Of a stretch of DNA of 64,000 nucleotides, positions 58,607-64,000 are shown in pieces (the first letter of the stretch is position 1; each line of letters opens with the position of its first letter). The notes under the pieces are model-generated. The model was not told the origin of the DNA. It saw only the letters and a program-made list of their open reading frames with translations, and did no database searches. The DNA is from Closterium sp. Naga37s-1 (Eukaryota; Streptophyta; Zygnematophyceae; Desmidiales; Closteriaceae). The stretch covers positions 682,001 to 746,000 of the forward strand of contig CANJKZ010000476.1 in the NCBI GenBank assembly GCA_947471745.1. Reading direction: 5' to 3'. A program made the translations under genes and the position numbers.

Positions 58607-60433
58607 ATGAGGGCTCACAGGGGAGCGATCTCGGCGGTATCGCGTGTCGCGTCCTCTCTGGTTCGTAGCCACGTCAGCAACCGCTTGCACACCTTCGCAC
58701 TGTCGCGCAAATTTTAACTTGTACACCCTCCTTCTCCTCCCGCTCCTCGTTCCTTCCGCTCCTCCCGCTCCTCCCCCCCTCCCCCTCCTCCGCAACCCTT
58801 TCAGGCGCGGTTCGCCGTTCAGCCCTCCCCCGATGCTGTCACCATCAGCGCCGCATGCGCGCGGCATTGCGCTCAAAGCGCCGCCTCCCCCGCCTCCGCG
58901 TCCGCCTTCCGCCTCTCGTTTGCGCGCGGAGTGCGCACTCGCCCGAAACTGCGCGTCGTGCTCACAGCGGTAAGATCTGACCCGTTGATTCTGAACAAGG
59001 TCGCCTTCCCCGTCTTTCCCCCCGCCCCCGTTGATCCCCCCTTCCCCTGTTCCCCCTTCCTCCTTTCCCCTTACGCGCATCAGGAGGTGGAGGGGCTCGG
59101 GTACGCGGGTGACGTGATGAACGTCCCAGCTGGCTTCGCGCGCAACAAGCTCATCCCCCACAAGGCCGCCCTGCCCCCCAACCGCATTAACCCCCTCCCC
59201 ATCCCCCTGCCGCCACCCTTCCTCAGGAGGTGGAAGGGCTCGGATACGCGGGCGATCAAGTGAACGTGCCTGCTGCCCGCAACAGGCTCATCCCCCAGAA
59301 GGCCGCCCTCCCCCTTTCCCCGCTTACCCCCTTCCCCCCTCTTCCGCTTCCGATGTCACCCCTATTATTCAGGAGGTGGAAGGGCTCGGATACGCGGGCG
59401 ATCAAGTGAACGTGCCAGCTGGCTTTGCGCGCAACATGCTCATCCCCCAGAAGGCCGCCCTGCCCGCCATCCCCAAGTTCCTGCGCCAGGTGCGCCTGGC
59501 CATGGAGGCGCAGGGGGAGGCGCAGGGGCAGACGGGGGGGGAGGCGCGGGGGGAGGCGCGGAGGGAGGCGCGGGGGGAGGCCGGGGGGGAGGCACGAGGG
59601 GAGGCGCAAGGGGCAGGGGGGGATGGGGGGAGAGTGGGCGAGGAGGGGGGTGAGGTGGTGACAATGGAGGAGAGGGTGAAACAGGCCGAGGAGATTGCAA
59701 GACGTCTCAACAGCCAACGATTGGTCTGTTACCCCTCCCCCACTCCGCTCCTATCCTCTCCCTTCTTTTTCTCCTCTCCCTTTCTCTTCTCTCCCCACGC
59801 TCTCCTGTCTCCTCTCTCCTCCCTCTCTCGAATAATGGCCCTCATCAGCAACTTCTCTCGCTTCTTACTTTCACCCTCGCAGCTCTCATTCTTCTCTCAG
59901 CCACGGCCCCCTCCCCTTGCATTCTCTCGTCGCCCTTTCCGCTCCCTCTCAGTCCCTCTTCCCTCTCACTCCCTCTTCCCTCTCACACCCTCTTCCCTCT
60001 CGCTCTCTTCCCTCTGTCTCTCTTCCCTCTCACTCTCTTCCCTCTCACTCTCTCTCCTCTCGCTCTCTCCCCTCTCACTCCCTTGCATCTCATTCTCTCC
60101 CCTCTCACTCCCTTGCATCTCATTCTCTCCCCTCTCACTCCCTTGCATCTCATTCTCTTCCCTCCCACTCTCTCCCTCAACCACCTCTCGCAGTCCATCC
60201 GAGCCGTCACACCCAAGCGATCCTCCGAGCTGCGGCAACCAATCACGCAGCGCCACATCATCAGCGAGGTTCGGCGTCAGTTCGGCATCCAGCTATCCGA
60301 GGCAAACGTGCCTCTGTCCGCACCTCTTTCAACCATCGGGGATTTTGAAGTGCCGCTGAGGTTCCCTCGCTCTGTTCCGCTGCCGGGGGAGCGAGAACAG
60401 GTTCAGCTGGACGTGCGTGTCAGGAGATGTTGA
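58607..60433 (+). CDS. organellar ribosomal protein bL9
   Basis: Large-subunit ribosomal protein of bacterial type. Exons: 58607-~58660 (donor not certain), 58805-58969, 59373-59723, 60194-60433; ~269 aa. Exon 1 (MRAHRGAISAVSRVASSL) and the Ala/Ser/Arg-rich exon 2 look like a targeting peptide, more mitochondrial than plastid in character. KLRVVLTA then EVEGLGYAGDQVNVPAGFAR and NMLIPQKAALP is the bL9 N-domain. ITQRHIISEVRRQFGIQL and LSTIGDFEVPLRF match the C-domain. The connecting helix holds an unusual low-complexity run of Gly-Glu-Ala-Arg repeats (59515-59600). The acceptor side of exon 3 is echoed twice and the coding end once beyond the stop. Confidence 0.85.
59083..59372 (+). repeat. bL9 exon 3 acceptor-side echoes (2 copies)
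   Basis: Copies of AG plus EVEGLGYAGD ... ARNKLIPHKAALP start at about 59085 and 59227. The second has a short internal deletion (VPAARNRLIP). The real exon at 59373 is the only one that continues into IPKFLRQVRLAME. Confidence 0.9.
60078..60165 (+). repeat. 30-bp tandem repeat in bL9 intron
   Basis: About three copies of cattctctcccctctcactc plus ccttgcatct in the pyrimidine-rich intron before the last exon. Confidence 0.9.
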
Positions 60434-60464
60434 TTGTTTGACAGCAGATGTCAGGAGAAGGGGA

Positions 60465-60545
60465 TAAGGGGGTTCCCTCGCTCAGATCCGCTGCCGTGGG
60501 AGAGAGAGCAGGTTCAACTGGACATGTGTGTCAGGAGGTGTTGAC
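60465..60545 (+). repeat. echo of the bL9 terminal exon past its stop codon
   Basis: A diverged copy of the last ~75 bp of the coding sequence (ggttccctcgctc ... aggttcaactgga ... caggaggtgttga) follows the real stop at 60431-60433, including an equivalent stop. Confidence 0.85.
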
Positions 60546-60954
60546 TGGTTGATGGCGGAAGTCAGAATAGGGGGGCAACTGTTTTGAAGTGTTTCTCATG
60601 TGGTTTCAGTATTGTCCTCACAGTACGCCTTAGAGGTATCAAGGAATGAAAGAGATCGATGCTATATTAAATGGATATAACATAATCTATAACATTTTCT
60701 GACATGGTACTAAGCTAGCTGCCTTGATTGGCACCACGATTCTAGTGCCTGCCTTGGGTGGCAGTCAAACCGGATTCAAGCGGCACAAGTAATGAGAAGA
60801 GGGAAGGCCCTGGCAGTGACACCACAGCATCAGTCAGAAAGACGATGGTCTCACAGATGTGTCATGTGGAATGTTGTTTCCCCCATCTCTAGTTGAAAAT
60901 GTCATGAATGCGTCAACTTTTGTTGTTGAGCAGTCCTCCTACCAGTATCCCCAT
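60546..60954. other. intergenic, nothing recognised
   Basis: About 400 bp between convergent genes; probably the two 3' UTRs. Confidence 0.5.
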
Positions 60955-62436
60955 TTACTCCACTCCTCCATCCACGTGGAAGCCTTCTAGTGGTCGCCAG
61001 TCCAGCAATTTCAGCACCTGAATCTCCATCCCCACCAGCGAATCCGCCGTGATTCGCGCTACAGCCGCCAATTGGCTTGCTCGAGGCACCGCGTCTTGGC
61101 TCTCCTGACCCTTAATCGCCACCCACAGACACGTGGCAAGCACCACCCGGAGCGCGTCTGCTGCCACGTCAGTCGGCCGAAGCTTCCGCAAGATGCGCTG
61201 AAGCATGTGGAAGGCCAACGCTTCCGCGCTGCTCGACGCGAGATGGAGCCGCGTGCACCATGAATGAAGCACCCGTTTCAGTCGAGCCGCGGCGGTTTGG
61301 CCGAGAGCAGGGCCATCTGACGTTGGCGCTGGTTGCAGCTGACGTGGCTGCGACGGCTGCTGCTGCTGCAATTCAGGCAGCGACCTTTTTCGGTCGACTC
61401 GCAGAGATGTTGCGTTAGTATCAGCCCCCGTTGTAGCTGCCCCGTGTACGTTCACATTCGCGGCTTCAGCGGCTTCGCCGCGCGTAACGCAACACTCAAA
61501 TCCGTTATCCGTCCGTCTACGTTTGAATGACGGTTCTTGGGCCGCGTCAGCGACACGTGGCGCCTCTGACGTTCCGTTTCCGCGAAGCCCCGCGACTTCC
61601 GGGATTTGTGGAAAGAGCTGCAGAACCGTTGCACCTTCTTGTTTCAACGGCTCAGATTGAGTTTCCGGCTGATGCTGTGGATGCGGAGGGCTCTGATGTT
61701 GCTGACTGGCGAAATGGATCACGGGCTGATGCAGAATGGTTGACCATTGCAGCTGCGAAAGCTGCTCGCGAAACACCGACTGCATGTCGTGACTGTTACC
61801 CCTGGCAACACCCAGAGTCTCGCAACACTCCGTGGTGACTCCACTCGCGGGGGACGCGCCGTCAGGCCCGCCGCTATCCCCGCTGCAGTGTGATCCGATA
61901 CGATGCATCCCGAGACCCAGTTGGCTATGATATTCATGAGAATCTCGAGCCACTACACTCCATCCTCGACCACCGTCAACCAGCTCGGCAGGACAGAATC
62001 CAGCATGGCAAACGTCGAGGAAACGCGCACCGGCCACGTGGCTAAGCGACACGTCAGCTGCTGCAGATCCCACCGTCACGTGGGTTGGAAGACCAGCAAC
62101 GGCAAACCCCGTGGAACGGCAGCCATGGCATAAAACTAAGGGGAGCGTGAGAGCGGTAGGAAATCCGAGGAACTGCACATGCGTGGGTTGGTTGCAGGAG
62201 CAGCAGAGAAGCGCGCGCGGGTGTTTCATGACGAGAGCGTTCGCCAAGTGGACTGCTTGGTCGCACGCGACGCACAGGTGTGCGCCGTCCGCGGCGCAAT
62301 GCACGGCGGCGGGGGAGGGGCAGAGGGCGCAAGGGGTTGAAGTGAAGAGGAGCGGTAGCGGCGGCATCGCGTGCGACTGGGGAGGGTAATCTGAGAGTGC
62401 CTGAGCTGTGAACCATTGCGCACTGTGGACATCCAT
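60955..62436 (-). CDS. B-box zinc finger protein with C-terminal cyclin-like domain
   Basis: Intronless, 493 aa. Residues ~36-75 form a plant B-box: CALC, then AAVHC, ADGAHLCVACD, QAVHLANALVMKH and RALLC, with the Cys/His spacing of CONSTANS-like BBX proteins. A second cysteine set (CCSC ... CHGC, to ~107) may be a degenerate second B-box. The middle is Gln/Ser/Pro-rich with a basic KRRR patch, a possible nuclear signal. Residues ~385-485 look like a cyclin box: RLKRVLHSWCTRL, AFHMLQRILRKL, ADALRVVLATCLWVAIKG and LVGMEIQVLKLLDW follow the helix pattern of cyclin N domains. BBX proteins are nuclear regulators in light and flowering pathways. I know of no established role for this pairing. The ATG is the first in frame. 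Confidence 0.75.
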   Translation of the reverse strand: MDVHSAQWFTAQALSDYPPQSHAMPPLPLLFTSTPCALCPSPAAVHCAADGAHLCVACDQAVHLANALVMKHPRALLCCSCNQPTHVQFLGFPTALTLPLVLCHGCRSTGFAVAGLPTHVTVGSAAADVSLSHVAGARFLDVCHAGFCPAELVDGGRGWSVVARDSHEYHSQLGLGMHRIGSHCSGDSGGPDGASPASGVTTECCETLGVARGNSHDMQSVFREQLSQLQWSTILHQPVIHFASQQHQSPPHPQHQPETQSEPLKQEGATVLQLFPQIPEVAGLRGNGTSEAPRVADAAQEPSFKRRRTDNGFECCVTRGEAAEAANVNVHGAATTGADTNATSLRVDRKRSLPELQQQQPSQPRQLQPAPTSDGPALGQTAAARLKRVLHSWCTRLHLASSSAEALAFHMLQRILRKLRPTDVAADALRVVLATCLWVAIKGQESQDAVPRASQLAAVARITADSLVGMEIQVLKLLDWRPLEGFHVDGGVE

Positions 62437-64000
62437 GGCTTAGCTTGCTATGTCGGTGAGTGCTTATACCAATAATGTTAAGGAGTATTCGAGTCGCGTG
62501 GTTGATTCACGAACTAAGGGAGAGTGAAACGGGTCACGAGGAAGACCACATGCGATAGTAGTTTAGATTATGACCTGATGAAAATATAAGGTCGGTGACG
62601 ATAGAAGGCGTCTACGTCGACGAGACGTGAAGGTCCTCGAGAAACAATAAGGTAGGTAATCTACTAAACTAAATCTACTTAGAAAAGACGAGTCGTGCGA
62701 GAATTGACTTGTGGTGGCAAGTGACATGCATCCACGACCACAGAGCGACAACCTGTATGGAAAAACTGTTCATTACGGTTCACGGATTCGAAGTTCATCA
62801 CAGAAGCATTGCTCTCTCTCAATCTTTACCACGACTTGCGTGATGGGCAGGCATCCTGCGTCTCGATTTATTTCGTGGCTGCTCCACCGTTTGGAGCCTT
62901 TGTCGCGTCATGGAAAAACATGGTGCAAAATGATCCGTCGTATTTACGCGGTACTGGAAGAAGTTGCTTCTTCTGCTGAACCATGGGGAAAGAAATGTCT
63001 CTGGTTTAGAAATTATAACCCAAGATACGTGCAAACACTGCTCGGCTCGAGGGCCGCGCCGCAGGAATGTTCTTTTGCGCTTGTGGAGTGAGTTGCTTCT
63101 TGAACAAGTTGATTGCGTTCTGCTCGATCAGGCGCGCACCAAGTAAAGCACGACACGTGTACAGTAATCATCAGGCAAGTGATCGTGGTCGGGCGACCGG
63201 TGGGCGGAGCAGGACGAACAAATGGCGGCAAATGGATGGAGGGATACGAGTTGACGGGTGGCTGGCAGCTTCAGGAAGGCTGACCGACAAACCTGGCTGG
63301 GAGCCGCGTCCGACGATGTGTTCCGTCTTCGAATCAAGCGTGTGGTTTGGATAGATATGTGGTTGGTACTGCTCCCATTTCTTAGTTCCCGGATTACACG
63401 TCATCCACGTATAGGTGTACACGTGTATGATTTGAAAATGGAAGCAATGCTATCCATCCTGTGGTTACCCGATATCCATACTCAAGGAAGACTCGAATCA
63501 ACGGTTGCCAGCATGTTTGCACAAACCGGAGATAAGGTGTTGTCTTGATTTTCCCTGACCCCCCTGACCCTGGAGGCCCTGCCACCATTCATTCGCCCAA
63601 CGAAGATTTATTTGGGCCCCCACCTGATTTGGGTTTCCCTCAGCCGCAGCTCGCGCGCCTCGGTTGCTGCGAGAAGAATCGGTTTACGCGACGCCATCCC
63701 TGCCTCGACCACCCTGCTTTCTGTCCCTTCGACCGTGAATCGAGGAGCGAATGCTATGCTGGCTTGCTTTGGCCTGGAGGCATGCCGACAGCTCATCACG
63801 GGCCCCGATCGGTGGAGGGTGACGTGGCTGGGAAATATGAGATGACGTCACCTCCGTTTGTGGTTGGGTGGTTGGCGCAAACTTGTCGCGAAAGCATGAT
63901 GCGGCTGGCGCAGGATGCGTTAATTCCCATATAACTAGCCATACAGTGTGTCCTTACTTTGTGCTAGCTCATATCGCATATGTGGCAAGTGCAACTCTTC
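62437..64000. other. terminal region, nothing recognised
   Basis: The first few hundred bp should be the promoter of the B-box gene. Beyond 62.7 kb several short open frames exist on both strands, none with motifs I know. A minus-strand ATG near 63702 opens MASRKPILLAATEAREL and meets a GT donor near 63629; it could be a first exon of a gene leaving the window, but this is weak. Confidence 0.4.

Overview
The window reads as nuclear DNA of a streptophyte (plant lineage). It holds a WRKY-type regulator, a plastid biotin-attachment-domain (BADC-like) subunit, plant-type xanthine dehydrogenase, the ER glycerol-3-phosphate acyltransferase GPAT9, an organellar ribosomal protein bL9 and a plant B-box zinc-finger protein. 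All introns found are GT-AG and many are pyrimidine-rich. High GC, very long poly-Gln and Gly tracts and the gene set suggest a charophyte green alga (perhaps a zygnematophyte) or an early land plant; I cannot place it more closely.

Layout: 1-3.15 kb, low-complexity DNA without a confident gene. 4.0-10.8 kb (+), a two-exon, ~2,097-residue WRKY-like protein. 12.4-15.25 kb (+), BADC-like protein. 15.7-29.8 kb (+), a complete 15-exon xanthine dehydrogenase (1,615 aa). 29.9-38.4 kb, a short non-autonomous LTR element with a Ty1/copia element nested in its 3' LTR. 38.5-39.0 kb, a TIR-bearing MITE. 39.0-47.4 kb, the 3' part of a LINE split by a second Ty1/copia element and ending exactly on the 3' part of a tRNA-Gly gene. 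47.9-57.6 kb (-), GPAT9 in 13 exons. 58.6-60.4 kb (+), bL9. 60.95-62.4 kb (-), an intronless B-box plus cyclin-fold protein. The last 1.5 kb shows nothing I can name.

The outstanding feature is structural. In all four multi-exon housekeeping genes (BADC, XDH, GPAT9, bL9) the edge of an exon, with its splice site and some intron, is repeated tandemly inside the adjoining intron. I count about 70 such 'echo' copies in more than 30 arrays. Each copy keeps the exon-intron boundary; acceptor-side echoes lie before the real exon and donor-side echoes after it. One XDH echo contains two exons joined without their intron.

A second signal appears linked to the first: a short palindrome, TTTTGAGTCGACTCAAAA, with fixed arms and a variable 4-bp centre. 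It recurs about a dozen times and mostly sits exactly between the two copies of a direct duplication, in introns and twice in the WRKY coding region. Together these suggest a palindrome-associated duplication process, or a mobile palindrome that makes long target duplications, that has been expanding introns here.
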